A stretch of 64,000 nucleotides of DNA from Candidatus Gastranaerophilales bacterium (GCA_944325555.1 CALVAN010000004.1:62001-126000), one strand, 5' to 3'. Positions 53,865 through 62,727 are shown, numbered from the stretch's first letter. Notes: generated from the sequence alone by a model not told the origin. Translations and numbers: made by a program.

Positions 53865-53997
53865 GTTGTACAAAGTATTGATAATAAATATTATCAATTC
53901 CAAAAGTATCTGTGCGTGTAAAACGCCATTTGTTTTTTTGTTATTTTTATTTGTTTGTTTAACTTTTATTAATAATTTGATAAAAGCAGTAGGCAAT

Positions 53998-54957
53998 CTA
54001 GCGGCACAAATCTCCGCTTTTTACACAAAAACTCATATAAAACGGGGTAAAAATTTGCCCGAATTTCCCGAACAGTTTTAAACCGCTGATTTTCGCAATT
54101 TTATTATCACCCGTTACAACCCATAGTGTCTTTTTGTTTTTTTTCAAAATTAACCCCGGCTTATTATATTTTGTTTTGTTTTCAAAAAATTTAACTTTAC
54201 CTACCTGCAAAAAACTGTTTTTATGTGCAATATAAGCAGGCTGCCACGGGGTCAACGCTCTTATAATGCGATTTATCTCGTTTGATGTTTTGTCAAAATT
54301 TATTAAAATATCTTTTTCACAAATTTGAGGATAATATGAGGCGTCCTTTGCACTCTGGTTTGTCGGTATTATCATTTCGTTATTCATTGCTGTTAACAGT
54401 TCAGCCACTGCGGTTTTAGCAAGACTGCAACATTTGTTCTTAAGAGTTTCGCCTGTATCGCCATTATATCCCTGCAAAATTGAAATTTTTTTCTGCATAA
54501 GAATCGGTCCCGTATCAAGATTTTCATCCATCAAATGAAAAGTAATTCCTGTTTCGCTTTCGCCGTTCATAATTACTCTTATGTAGGGATTTGGTCCTCT
54601 GTATTTTGGTAAAAGTGAAGGGTGGCAGTTGATTGTGCCGATTTTAGGCAGTTCAATAATAGGTTTTTTGAATTTTTCACTCCATGAGCCGACGAGAATA
54701 ATATCCGGATTAAGCTTTAATATTTCTTTTCTGAAAGAGTTTGAATTAACGCTTCTTGCTTTAATCTCTCGCAAATTCAAACTCTTTATAAAGGAATAGT
54801 CTTTTCCGGGGGCAATAATGTCTTTAAAAAACAGCCAAAAGGGATGAATTTTAACACGTTCATGACGAAAAACTCCCACAACTTTATTTTTAGACTCTAA
54901 CGAACCCAAAATAAGGTTGCAAAACATTTTATCATAACCTACTACAACTATTCTCAT
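53998..54957 (-). CDS. Fmt-like formyltransferase
   Basis: A 319-residue enzyme of the methionyl-tRNA formyltransferase family using 10-formyl-tetrahydrofolate. The catalytic triad is N110, H112 (INCHPSLLPKYRG) and D148 (DENLDTGPIL), and the C-terminal domain (INRIIRALTPWQPAY) resembles Fmt. The N-terminal segment differs from standard Fmt (no GTPEFAV-like start), so a formyltransferase for another amine, such as a nucleotide sugar, is possible. It lies 6 bp after the YvyF-like gene. Confidence 0.8.
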   Translation of the reverse strand: MRIVVVGYDKMFCNLILGSLESKNKVVGVFRHERVKIHPFWLFFKDIIAPGKDYSFIKSLNLREIKARSVNSNSFRKEILKLNPDIILVGSWSEKFKKPIIELPKIGTINCHPSLLPKYRGPNPYIRVIMNGESETGITFHLMDENLDTGPILMQKKISILQGYNGDTGETLKNKCCSLAKTAVAELLTAMNNEMIIPTNQSAKDASYYPQICEKDILINFDKTSNEINRIIRALTPWQPAYIAHKNSFLQVGKVKFFENKTKYNKPGLILKKNKKTLWVVTGDNKIAKISGLKLFGKFGQIFTPFYMSFCVKSGDLCR

Positions 54958-54963
54958 TAATTA

Positions 54964-55308
54964 TCAAATTTCATTTTGTATTTTTTTTGCGCATGCGGAA
55001 CAGAGCATATTGGTTTTTCCTGCTATAGGAACAACATTTCCGCATTTAGCGCATTTCATTGTGACCTTTTGTGCTATTTTAACAAATTTTCCGGCAACAT
55101 AGAATGCCTCAAATTCGTCAATTGTAAGCCCGAATTTTTTTAATACTTCATCTAAGGAAATATGTTCTTCGGGGTACATTGTTACATATGCGTTTATTTC
55201 ACTTAACAATTTATTTTGCTCTTCAAAACATTTGTCACAAACATCTCTTTTATTGGACGTTTGTAAAAAAAGCGTTCCGCATTTTTTACAATTAGCAACA
55301 TTTGCCAT
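54964..55308 (-). CDS. YvyF-like flagellar zinc-ribbon protein
   Basis: A 114-residue protein with two CxxC pairs (CKKCG and CDKC near the N-terminus) and two more at the end (CAKCG and CSAC), framing a helical middle with a helix-turn-helix look (EVLKKFGLTIDEFEAF). The start MANVANCKKCGTLF fits the TIGR03826 family (Bacillus YvyF, in the flgM-flgN operon there). Here it is 29 kb from the flg operon. The Fmt-like gene follows after 6 bp. AAGGG is 9 nt before the ATG. Confidence 0.75.
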   Translation of the reverse strand: MANVANCKKCGTLFLQTSNKRDVCDKCFEEQNKLLSEINAYVTMYPEEHISLDEVLKKFGLTIDEFEAFYVAGKFVKIAQKVTMKCAKCGNVVPIAGKTNMLCSACAKKIQNEI

Positions 55309-55561
55309 AACATTCTACCCTTGTTTAAAAAAGTTTTTCGATAAAATATTATATGAACAATAACCAAAAATCAACATACAGACAGAGTATAAGCATATTA
55401 TATTGACAAAAAATCCATATAAATAGTATAAAGTGTATTGTATTGTAAAAAAAATTAAAAATTATGTACCTGTATTGTAAAATTTTATATACAATATTGT
55501 TACAAGTGTCAAATAGAACCATTTCAAAGTAAACGGCACTATAGATTATAAGAGAGATAAT

Positions 55562-56188
55562 TTGGACAACAATTTTAACAGCTTTGATAACCTTGAAACG
55601 TCGATTAGAAAATCTTCTGTCATTCAAGAGAGGATTAATCTTGTTTCAACTCACATGTACAAACAGTTTTTGGAGTATCAGCGCTCAACAATGAATGCTG
55701 CAGAAACTTTTGTAAAAATTACTGACAATATGCAAGCTACGGTTGAATATCTTAAACAGTCTTTTGCTGCAAGAGGCGTAGCTACTGATAATATATACTA
55801 CGAAACAGATGATACTAAATCAGTACTGATTCTTCATATTTTATGGCATACAATCAGCTTTACTACAAGATGGAATAATCAGCCGCAGGCGTTATATCGT
55901 GGAGTGGAAATGCCAATGATATCAAATAGAATCATCGCTCTTAAAGGTAATTTTAATGAAATTATTAAAAATGTAGAAGAAGAAAACATGCTTCATGCAG
56001 TGTTGGAGCAAGAGGTTGCATCTTTGTTTATTCCGGCTGAAAGAGGACAAAACTGTATTATAAAAATAAATCACCTCGGTAACAAAGAGTTTTATATAAA
56101 TCATATGGACGCTCCAAGAGAATTTTTGCTTAAGGTTATAGAAACAATCTGCGGCGGCGGCGTTTACCACGAAGAATTAAGACAGTAA
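55562..56188 (+). CDS. Hypothetical protein
   Basis: A 208-residue unrecognised protein without signal or membrane segments. The first 80 residues are helical (SSVIQERINLVSTHMYKQFL); the rest is mixed, with WHTISFTTRWNNQPQAL and a conserved-looking end (CGGGVYHEELRQ). The start is TTG with GAGAGA upstream. It is followed after 9 bp by a TPR-glycosyltransferase gene, so they form an operon. The A/T-rich region upstream (55309-55561) holds a possible promoter only. Confidence 0.6.
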   Translation: MDNNFNSFDNLETSIRKSSVIQERINLVSTHMYKQFLEYQRSTMNAAETFVKITDNMQATVEYLKQSFAARGVATDNIYYETDDTKSVLILHILWHTISFTTRWNNQPQALYRGVEMPMISNRIIALKGNFNEIIKNVEEENMLHAVLEQEVASLFIPAERGQNCIIKINHLGNKEFYINHMDAPREFLLKVIETICGGGVYHEELRQ

Positions 56189-56197
56189 GAGGGCGGT

Positions 56198-57679
56198 ATG
56201 GCAGACATACAAGAGGCTCTTAACTTACAATCACAAGGTAAATTAGACGAAGCTCAAAAAATTTATCTGGATTTTCTTGTTGAAAATCCAAAACAACCTG
56301 ATGTCTCTAATCTTTTGGGACTTATTTATCTGCAAAAACAAAATTTTCAAGAAGCACAAAAATATTTTGAATACGCAACACAAGGTTTTCCCTGCGCTGA
56401 ATATTATCAAAATCTGGGGTTGGCTTTTTACAAACAAAAAATATTTGAACGCTCAATGCAGTGTTTTGAAAAAGCAATTGAATACGAAGCCGGTAATGTC
56501 GATTTTGTAAGAAACTTTGCAAAAATGGCAAAAACTGCGGCTCAAGTTGATTATGCAATAAAATTTTATAAAAAATCTCTTGAAATAGAACCATATGATC
56601 ATATCGGATGGAATAATATAGGTCTTTTATATGAAGAAAAGCATGATTATAAATCTGCTAAAACAGCTTATGTTAAATCGATAAAAATAAAAAAGAACTA
56701 CGAAGCCATGCATAATCTGGGGGTTTTATATCGTGTGGAAAGAAATTTTCAAGAGTCGGTAAGATGCCTTAAAGATGCGCTAAAGTTGAATCCGACTTCC
56801 GAAAAGACTCTGCTTGCTCTCGGGATGTCTTATTTGTCGCAGAAGGATTTTAAAAACGGGTACAAATATTATATGGCCAAAAAGCCTGAAATAAAAACGT
56901 TGTATAAAAACCACTGGGACGGCACGGAACATAAAGACAAAACACTGCTTGTATATTACGATTCCGGTTTCGGTGACCAGATAATGTTTTGCAGGTATTT
57001 GAATTTTGTTAAAGACAAATTTAAAAATGTAAAATTTCTTACACACGTGTCACTGTTCAATCTGTTTAAAACTAATTTTCCGGATATTGATGTTGTACTT
57101 AATAATGACGGAAACTATGACTACAGCGATAATATAATGTATCTTAATTATCATCTCGGCATGGATTTTGACAATATTCCCGTTTCAGATGGTTATTTAA
57201 AGGTTGAAAAATCTTTTGATGAAAGCTTTAACACAACAAAGAAAAAGATAGGGCTTTTCTGGCAGGGGAATTATGACGGGTATAAGAACAGAGCAATTGC
57301 GCTTCAAGAGCTTGAGCCGTTGTTTGGTATTGAAAATACCCAATTTTACGGTTTTGTAAAAGAGGACAAATTAAACCAGATTAAAAAATACCCTCAAATT
57401 ATTGATATAGGCAAAGATTTAACTGATTTTGCCTATACGGCTTCAAAATTAATGAATTTGGACTTGTTTATAACAATAGACACGGCTGCGGCAAACCTTG
57501 CGGGGGCGCTGGGTGTGAAAACATTTTTGCTGCTGCCTTATGCAAGCGAATGGCGCTGGTTTAGCGATACACAAACAACACCTTGGTACAACAGTATAAC
57601 AATTTTTAAGCAACAAAGCCATTGGGATTGGGCACCTGCTATAAAAGAAATACAAAAAGAACTTAAAAATTCCTATTGA
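56198..57679 (+). CDS. TPR protein with glycosyltransferase-like domain
   Basis: A 493-residue protein. Residues 1-230 are about six tetratricopeptide repeats (LGLIYLQKQNFQEAQKYFEY type). Residues 250-493 resemble a GT-B glycosyltransferase (ADP-heptose or O-GlcNAc transferase type) with YYDSGFGDQIMFCRYL, GLFWQGN and the nucleotide-sugar region LFITIDTAAANLAGALG. Such TPR-GT fusions modify proteins or glycans; the substrate is unknown. AGGGCGG lies before the ATG. Confidence 0.8.
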   Translation: MADIQEALNLQSQGKLDEAQKIYLDFLVENPKQPDVSNLLGLIYLQKQNFQEAQKYFEYATQGFPCAEYYQNLGLAFYKQKIFERSMQCFEKAIEYEAGNVDFVRNFAKMAKTAAQVDYAIKFYKKSLEIEPYDHIGWNNIGLLYEEKHDYKSAKTAYVKSIKIKKNYEAMHNLGVLYRVERNFQESVRCLKDALKLNPTSEKTLLALGMSYLSQKDFKNGYKYYMAKKPEIKTLYKNHWDGTEHKDKTLLVYYDSGFGDQIMFCRYLNFVKDKFKNVKFLTHVSLFNLFKTNFPDIDVVLNNDGNYDYSDNIMYLNYHLGMDFDNIPVSDGYLKVEKSFDESFNTTKKKIGLFWQGNYDGYKNRAIALQELEPLFGIENTQFYGFVKEDKLNQIKKYPQIIDIGKDLTDFAYTASKLMNLDLFITIDTAAANLAGALGVKTFLLLPYASEWRWFSDTQTTPWYNSITIFKQQSHWDWAPAIKEIQKELKNSY

Positions 57680-57683
57680 CCAC

Positions 57684-57712
57684 TTGACACTTTAACATGT
57701 CCTTAATATTAT
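57684..57712 (+). promoter_or_regulatory. tRNA operon promoter
   Basis: A perfect TTGACA (57684-57689), a 17-bp spacer and TATTAT (57707-57712). Transcription would start at about 57719, near the first tRNA. Confidence 0.65.
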
Positions 57713-57720
57713 AATCCTAT

Positions 57721-57792
57721 GCCGAAGTGGCTCAATGGTAGAGCAACGGTTTTGTAAACCGTAGGTTGTAGGTTCGATTCCTATCTTCGGCA
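57721..57792 (+). tRNA. tRNA-Thr (TGT)
   Basis: A 72-nt cloverleaf. The acceptor stem GCCGAAG pairs with CTTCGGC; the anticodon stem ACGGT/ACCGT holds the loop TTTGTAA with anticodon TGT; the T loop is GTTCGATTC. CCA is not encoded. Confidence 0.95.
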
Positions 57793-57831
57793 TTTTTTTG
57801 AAAACTAAATATGATTTGACGGGCAAAACAA

Positions 57832-57910
57832 GCCTTTGTGGCAAGGACTCCATTGAGAGTTGACTAAATGTCAAGTCGAAATGGAGGAGGGTAGCAGCAC
57901 TCCCTTGGTA
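57832..57910 (+). pseudogene. Broken 5' half of tRNA-Thr (GGT)
   Basis: GCCTTTGTGGC (57832-57842) and GGTAGC-A-GCACTCCCTTGGTA (57890-57910) match the acceptor, D and anticodon parts of the next tRNA with one extra base. Between them a 47-bp palindromic sequence replaces 5 D-loop bases. The 3' half is missing. Confidence 0.65.
57843..57889. repeat. Hairpin repeat inserted in tRNA fragment
   Basis: Nested inverted repeats CTCCATT/AATGGAG and GTTGAC/GTCAAG around a TAAAT loop. It begins AAGGACTCC, the complement of the GGAGTCCTT part of the repeats at 21.4 and 49.3 kb. Confidence 0.55.
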
Positions 57911-57925
57911 TTTGCAACAGATGAT

Positions 57926-57997
57926 GCCTTTGTGGCGCAGAGGTAGCGCACTCCCTTGGTAAGGGAGAGGCCACGGGTTCAAATCCCGTCAAAGGCA
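57926..57997 (+). tRNA. tRNA-Thr (GGT)
   Basis: A 72-nt cloverleaf. The acceptor stem GCCTTTG pairs with CAAAGGC; the anticodon stem CTCCC/GGGAG holds loop TTGGTAA with anticodon GGT; the T loop is GTTCAAATC. CCA is not encoded. Confidence 0.95.
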
Positions 57998-58007
57998 AAT
58001 TTAATAA

Positions 58008-58137
<130 letters not shown>

Positions 58138-58273
58138 AAATTAATATTTATACGGCACGCAGATACTTCGTATCTGTCTTTTTACCTCTTATAAAAGCAA
58201 CATTTAGTTGCTTTTATTCGGCAGAGTCTCTATTCAAAACGTGACATTTAGTCACCTTTTGAACAGAGTTCTT
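58138..58273. repeat. Hairpin block between the direct repeats
   Basis: Three hairpins with no gene: GCAGATAC-TTC-GTATCTG type (about 58157-58175), AAAAGCAAC-ATTTA-GTTGCTTTT (about 58194-58216) and TTCAAAA..GTGAC-ATTTA-GTCAC..TTTTGAA (about 58232-58262). The loop ATTTA recurs, as in the tRNA-fragment insert. Confidence 0.6.
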
Positions 58274-58330
58274 CCTGCCCACCACTTTAAAAGACTCCGT
58301 AAGGGGTCTTTTTTGTTGGGGTGGATTCTC
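58274..58330 (+). repeat. Direct repeat, tRNA-Tyr end copy 2
   Basis: A second copy of the tRNA-Tyr 3' end, CCA and terminator, without the rest of a tRNA. It keeps CCTGCCCACCACTTT exactly. Confidence 0.65.
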
Positions 58331-58375
58331 GGAAAAAGTAATTTTATAAAGTATTTAGATACTAATCGAACTGCT

Positions 58376-58663
58376 TTATTTCAACACAACATATTTTTTT
58401 AAAATTTCTTTTTGAAAACTTTCAGGAAGGTTTTCAAACTTTACAATATCGACAAGAAACGGGATATTACTTTCTTGTATTGCGTTTTTCAATTTTGTGA
58501 TATCACCCGTTCCGACAACGGCAATATCTAAATCACTTCCGCTGTGTGCTGTTCCGTCTACACGGCTTCCGTAAGCCCAGACCTGTGCTTCGGGAATAAT
58601 TTGTTGAAAAATATTTTTCAATTCCTCCAGATATTGCTCCGGCATAAGACAAGAATCAGTCAT
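58376..58663 (-). CDS. MNT-type minimal nucleotidyltransferase
   Basis: A 95-residue protein with the full GS-x10-D-x-D motif (G32-S33, D44, D46; YGSRVDG...GSDLDIAV). MntA-type antitoxins add AMP to a HEPN toxin; other members are of unknown role. It overlaps the HEPN-like gene by 8 bp, the classic layout of a HEPN/MNT pair. Confidence 0.88.
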   Translation of the reverse strand: MTDSCLMPEQYLEELKNIFQQIIPEAQVWAYGSRVDGTAHSGSDLDIAVVGTGDITKLKNAIQESNIPFLVDIVKFENLPESFQKEILKKYVVLK

Positions 58664-59072
58664 TTTTTATAACCTGTATAAGCCTTTCAGTATCTTTTAT
58701 AAAATCTTCTACAAGTGTCAAAGTTTCTTGTGCAAATTGTTCACCGTAGTCATGTGCGGTAGAATTTCTGTTATCACGGTATTTAAACCAGCGTTCAACC
58801 TCTTGTTCGGTTAAAAGAGAATGCTTGTTGGCGTAGCGGAACAAATCCTTAAATGTCAGCTCATCTACTGCTCTTTTAGAGGCAAAATAAGGTGTGATTT
58901 TTTTTCTCAAAAGCTTTGCGCTTTGTTCAATAGTCATTTCAAAGCCTTTTACAAGAGAATTTCTGTACATTTCATAATCAATAGAACCATCTTCAGCCTG
59001 TTTTAAAAGTTCATATGACTTTTTAAGAGTTTCAAGACATTTATGCAGATATTCAGTATTTATTTCACTCAT
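58656..59072 (-). CDS. HEPN-like partner (HI0074 type)
   Basis: A 138-residue helical protein of the nucleotidyltransferase-substrate-binding (HI0074) family. It has R102-NSTA-H107 (RX4H) of HEPN RNases within RDNRNSTAHDYG. With the MNT gene it forms a likely toxin-antitoxin module, although some HI0074/HI0073 pairs have no proven toxicity. GAGGTAAAGG precedes the ATG. It sits next to the tRNA repeats, a usual place for transferred modules. Confidence 0.85.
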   Translation of the reverse strand: MSEINTEYLHKCLETLKKSYELLKQAEDGSIDYEMYRNSLVKGFEMTIEQSAKLLRKKITPYFASKRAVDELTFKDLFRYANKHSLLTEQEVERWFKYRDNRNSTAHDYGEQFAQETLTLVEDFIKDTERLIQVIKND

Positions 59073-59174
59073 ACCTTTACCTCAAATTTTCTACATATTA
59101 ACATAAATCTGTACAACTTAACATCTTAAACCATACAAAAATGTCAGATATGCTTTTTAACAAGTACAAATTTT

Positions 59175-60551
59175 TTATTTTTTAGCCTTTAAAAATTTCT
59201 GCATTTCCAAAAGTGCGGTATAAGTAGGCATAATCAAAAGCTGTTCGCCCTCGTTTATACTGTCAATTGCGGAAAAAACAGCGGTTTTGATATCTTCTTC
59301 CACCTCGATTTTTTCGGGGTCAAAGCCTGCATACTTCATTCTTACAGCCATATCGTATGCCCTGATTCCGCTGACGGATATAGTGTTGGGGTAATCCTTT
59401 AAAAGCTCAAAATCAGCATCCCAAAGCCATGAAACATCACGTCCGTCGGCGTAGTTGTCGTTAATTATAATCAATAGTTTAGCGCAGGTATTTTTATTAA
59501 TGGTTCTTAAAACCTCTGAGGCTCCGGTGGGGTTTTTTATAAGCTGTACAAGAACATTTCTGCCGTTATATTCGAATTTTTCCGCCCTGCCGAAAACAGA
59601 TTTGTAAGAATGCAGCCCCTGTTGAATTATGTAGGGAGATATCCCCAATTCCAAAGCGGCACTGATTGCAGCCAGTGCGTTGTAGGCATTGTACAATCCG
59701 ACAAGAGGCACCCTGAAATATAAATCCTTTGTCAGTTCGTTTGTATTATTTTCGCCTTTGCGTGATATATTAACTTCCGAAAAATCGTCATAAATAATTA
59801 CGGAACCTTTGTAATCAGGTTCAACCCGTGTTCTGCCGCAATTTTCGCATTTGTATCTTCCGATATGTGCATAATATCTCTGTTCATAGGTTAACCCGCA
59901 GCCGCAGGAACAGTTAACCGCCTCAGCCGGAGCCTGTGAATCAACTGTTGCGGTTTTGTACGTTATTTTATTAAATCCGTAAAAAATCCTTTTATTATTG
60001 TCGCCTATATCATATAACATAGGGTCATCAGCATTGATAAAAACTTTAAGCTCGGGATTTTTGTCTATTGCCTGCTGTATTTTTTTTGCGGTGGTGTCCA
60101 GCTCTCCGTATCTGTCTAACTGGTCACGGAAAAGATTGGTCACAAGCAGATAATCAGCATTTATATAATCATACAATTTTGTAAGATAAGCTTCGTCTGA
60201 CTCTAAAACGGCATAATCAAATTTTGAAAAAGGTTTGTAACTTACAGCAAGAGAACTGGCAATTCCCGAGAGCATATTTGCTCCCTTTTCATTATGTAAC
60301 ACCGTGTTTTTTGCAGTTTTTAAAATATGAGCAAACAGTCCGGCCGTTGTGGTTTTTCCGTTTGTTCCCGTTATAGTTACAATGCTTTTTTTGCAATATT
60401 TTGATAAAAAAGATAAAAAGTTTTTTGATAGTTTTAAAGCTACTACCCCGGGCATAGAAGTTCCGGAGCTTTTCATTAAATGAAGTCCGTAATTAACAGC
60501 TTTTGCCGTAAATAATGCACTATAAAAACTTAATTTTTTGAACATTTCCAT
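59175..60551 (-). CDS. murT: MurT-like Mur ligase
   Basis: The ligase half of the MurT/GatD enzyme that amidates D-glutamate of lipid II. The ATP loop GTNGKTTT is at 62-69, a four-cysteine zinc insert (NCSCGCG and CENCG) at about 210-235, and the C-terminal DUF1727 domain with IKNPTGASEVLR. At 458 residues the length is right. The frame extends to a TTG at 60608, inside folC, but TATAAT lies 7 nt before the ATG at 60551, so I use that. GatD is not adjacent. Confidence 0.88.
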   Translation of the reverse strand: MEMFKKLSFYSALFTAKAVNYGLHLMKSSGTSMPGVVALKLSKNFLSFLSKYCKKSIVTITGTNGKTTTAGLFAHILKTAKNTVLHNEKGANMLSGIASSLAVSYKPFSKFDYAVLESDEAYLTKLYDYINADYLLVTNLFRDQLDRYGELDTTAKKIQQAIDKNPELKVFINADDPMLYDIGDNNKRIFYGFNKITYKTATVDSQAPAEAVNCSCGCGLTYEQRYYAHIGRYKCENCGRTRVEPDYKGSVIIYDDFSEVNISRKGENNTNELTKDLYFRVPLVGLYNAYNALAAISAALELGISPYIIQQGLHSYKSVFGRAEKFEYNGRNVLVQLIKNPTGASEVLRTINKNTCAKLLIIINDNYADGRDVSWLWDADFELLKDYPNTISVSGIRAYDMAVRMKYAGFDPEKIEVEEDIKTAVFSAIDSINEGEQLLIMPTYTALLEMQKFLKAKK

Positions 60552-60573
60552 ATTCTCGATTATATCGTAAAAT
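60545..60573 (+). promoter_or_regulatory. folC promoter
   Basis: TTTCCA (60545-60550), a 17-bp spacer and TAAAAT (60568-60573), ending 7 nt before the folC ATG. No Shine-Dalgarno site, so leaderless. Confidence 0.5.
60559..60564 (-). promoter_or_regulatory. -10 of murT
   Basis: A perfect TATAAT on the minus strand, 7 nt before the murT ATG and only 3 bp from the folC -10 on the other strand. The two promoters share the 29 bp between the genes. Confidence 0.5.
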
Positions 60574-60580
60574 GTGAAGT

Positions 60581-61852
60581 ATGGAAAATGCAAACTATGA
60601 AAAAGCAATAAATTTAATTACTTCACAGGAAAAATTCCATATCTGTCTTGGTCTTGAGCGGATATTAAAGGTGCTGGAGCTTTTGGGCAACCCGCAGGAA
60701 AAACTTAACATTATTCACGTTGCGGGCACAAACGGTAAAGGCTCTACATGTGCAATACTTTCTAAAATATTGACCTGTGCGGGTTATAAAACAGGACTTT
60801 ACACAAGCCCGCATATACTGGAATACACTGAAAGAATAAAAATAAATCAAAAAAATATTTCTAAAACGGATTTTGCGGATTTGATAACGGAAATCTCTAT
60901 ACTTGCAAAGATAAACGGAATTTATCTTACGGAGTTTGAACTTTTGACAGCTGCCGCATACAAGTATTTTGCCGACAAAGAAACAGATATCTGCGTAATA
61001 GAAACAGGCCTTGGCGGAAGGTTGGACGCAACTTCTGCCATAAGCAAAAATCTTTTATCAATAATCACTTCAATAAGTCTTGACCATGTTGACAGGCTCG
61101 GGGATACAATCGAAAAAATAGCTTACGAAAAAGCAGGCATTATAAAAAGCGGTTATCCGGTCTTAATCAGCAGCCAAAACAAAGGTTTTAAAACCGTAAA
61201 AAATATAGCAAACGAAAAAAACAGCGTTGTATTAACACCGCAAAAAAGCGTTGAGCTTTTTTATGAAAACAAAAAAAACTATGCTGTTTATGATAATAAA
61301 AAATACGAATTCAACTTGCTCGGATTATGGCAAAAAGAGAATCTGGAGCTTGTTTTTGAGGCTATAAATTACTTAAATCAAAACGGATATGAAATTTCTC
61401 CGGCAGCAATAATAAAGGCGCTTAAAGAAGTCAACTGGGTTTGCCGTATGCAGTATATTCCCAGGTTCAACCTGCTTATAGACGGCACGCACAACCCTGA
61501 CGGAGCAAGAGTTTTAAGGCAGAGTCTTGATTATTATTTTCCAGAAACAAAAAGGGTCTGGATATACGGATCTTTGCAAACCAAAGATTACAAAAAAGTT
61601 ATGTCAACTCTGTTCAGGCAAGAAGATGAGGTCTATTTTTACAATTTTGAATACCCCAACAGCGTTCCCTTTAAAATTCTGAAAGAATCAGTCCCTTCGG
61701 GGCTGCCCATAAACATGAGAGAGTTGGAATATCTTATAGCGGAGAACAAACAGTCTCTGATTATCATTTCGGGTTCTTTTTATATGATCGGGCAGATACT
61801 CAATTCAAGTAGTATTTTGCAAAATATTGCCGAGTTGGTTAATATCTATTAA
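60581..61852 (+). CDS. folC: Folylpolyglutamate/dihydrofolate synthase
   Basis: Adds glutamate to folates. The Mur-ligase-type P-loop GTNGKGST is at 49-56, followed by the family motif TSPHILEYTERIKIN, ETGLGGRLDAT (about 140) and DGTHNPDG. The length of 423 is normal. It starts 29 bp from the divergent murT start. Confidence 0.94.
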   Translation: MENANYEKAINLITSQEKFHICLGLERILKVLELLGNPQEKLNIIHVAGTNGKGSTCAILSKILTCAGYKTGLYTSPHILEYTERIKINQKNISKTDFADLITEISILAKINGIYLTEFELLTAAAYKYFADKETDICVIETGLGGRLDATSAISKNLLSIITSISLDHVDRLGDTIEKIAYEKAGIIKSGYPVLISSQNKGFKTVKNIANEKNSVVLTPQKSVELFYENKKNYAVYDNKKYEFNLLGLWQKENLELVFEAINYLNQNGYEISPAAIIKALKEVNWVCRMQYIPRFNLLIDGTHNPDGARVLRQSLDYYFPETKRVWIYGSLQTKDYKKVMSTLFRQEDEVYFYNFEYPNSVPFKILKESVPSGLPINMRELEYLIAENKQSLIIISGSFYMIGQILNSSSILQNIAELVNIY

Positions 61853-61940
61853 ATTTTTAATCGTTAATAATGTCATGAGCTTAAATTTTATTACCCCATA
61901 AAAATTTCAATTTGACATTTAAGAAAGGAAAAGGTCTGAC

Positions 61941-62630
61941 ATGTTAACGACAACTTACGAACAGGATACCGGCTTAATCAACGTGGTTATTGTTGAGGAT
62001 TACAAATTAACAAGAGTAGGGCTGCGTTCCACCATTAACGAGTTTGAAAATATTAAAGTGGTTGGCGAAGCCGAAGACGCAATCAAGGGGCTTGAAATTA
62101 TACAAAAACTAAAACCGCAGGTTGTTTTAATGGATTTGGGGCTGCCCGAGATGAACGGTATTGAAGCCACACAAAAAGTAAAAGAGCTTTCACCGGAATC
62201 AAAAGTCATAATACTGACCTCGCATGATAGAGAAGAAGAAGTTCTTGCTGCGCTTGGCTCAGGTGCGTCGGCTTATTGTCTTAAAGATATAGATCCCAAA
62301 ACTCTTTCTTCCGTAATAAGAAATGTTGCTAAGGGTGCTTGTTGGCTCGATTCTGCAGTAGCACAGGCGGCATTGAATCTTTTCCCAAAGCCTGAAAATA
62401 CTATTTTGCAATACAGCACTGATATATCGGATGCCAGAGCACAGCTTACGGAAAGAGAATTTGAAGTTTTAAGGCTGCTTGTAAAAGGGAAGAGTAACAC
62501 AGAAATAGCAAAAGAACTGATTGTATCAGTCCATACTGCAAAGGCGCATGTGTGCAGTATTTTGCAAAAGCTTTGCGTGGATGACCGTGTACAGGCTGCA
62601 GTAAAAGCAATTAAAGAAAATATTATATAA
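61941..62630 (+). CDS. NarL/LuxR-family response regulator
   Basis: A 229-residue regulator. The receiver domain has VIVEDY, the phospho-aspartate in VVLMDLGLPE (about residue 60) and the lysine in YCLKDI. The C-terminal LuxR-type helix-turn-helix is at about 158-222 (LTEREFEVLRLLVKG, SVHTAKAHVCSILQKL). GGAAAAGG precedes the ATG. No kinase is adjacent, so it is an orphan here. A terminator follows. Confidence 0.9.
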   Translation: MLTTTYEQDTGLINVVIVEDYKLTRVGLRSTINEFENIKVVGEAEDAIKGLEIIQKLKPQVVLMDLGLPEMNGIEATQKVKELSPESKVIILTSHDREEEVLAALGSGASAYCLKDIDPKTLSSVIRNVAKGACWLDSAVAQAALNLFPKPENTILQYSTDISDARAQLTEREFEVLRLLVKGKSNTEIAKELIVSVHTAKAHVCSILQKLCVDDRVQAAVKAIKENII

Positions 62631-62690
62631 TCATTTTTCCCGCTTAGTGTTTAGTTTTTATTAGGAGTATTTTTTTACACAACCGGAGAT

Positions 62691-62724
62691 AAAAAACCTG
62701 CCTCAGATTAAAGGCAGGTTTTTT
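62691..62724. terminator. Bidirectional intrinsic terminator
   Basis: A 13-bp stem (62691-62703 with 62712-62724), A/T at the foot and CCTGCCT/AGGCAGG above, with an 8-nt loop. It serves both convergent regulator genes. Confidence 0.9.
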
Positions 62725-62727
62725 GAT

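Noticed and set aside
53866-54081. A 71-codon plus-strand frame between the M16 gene and the Fmt-like gene
   Set aside because: It overlaps the 3' end of the Fmt-like gene on the other strand and has no ribosome site; the hydrophobic stretch comes from T-rich DNA.
60552-60608. N-terminal extension of murT into folC
   Set aside because: It would need a TTG start and would read across the folC promoter; the ATG at 60551 with a -10 just upstream fits the family length.
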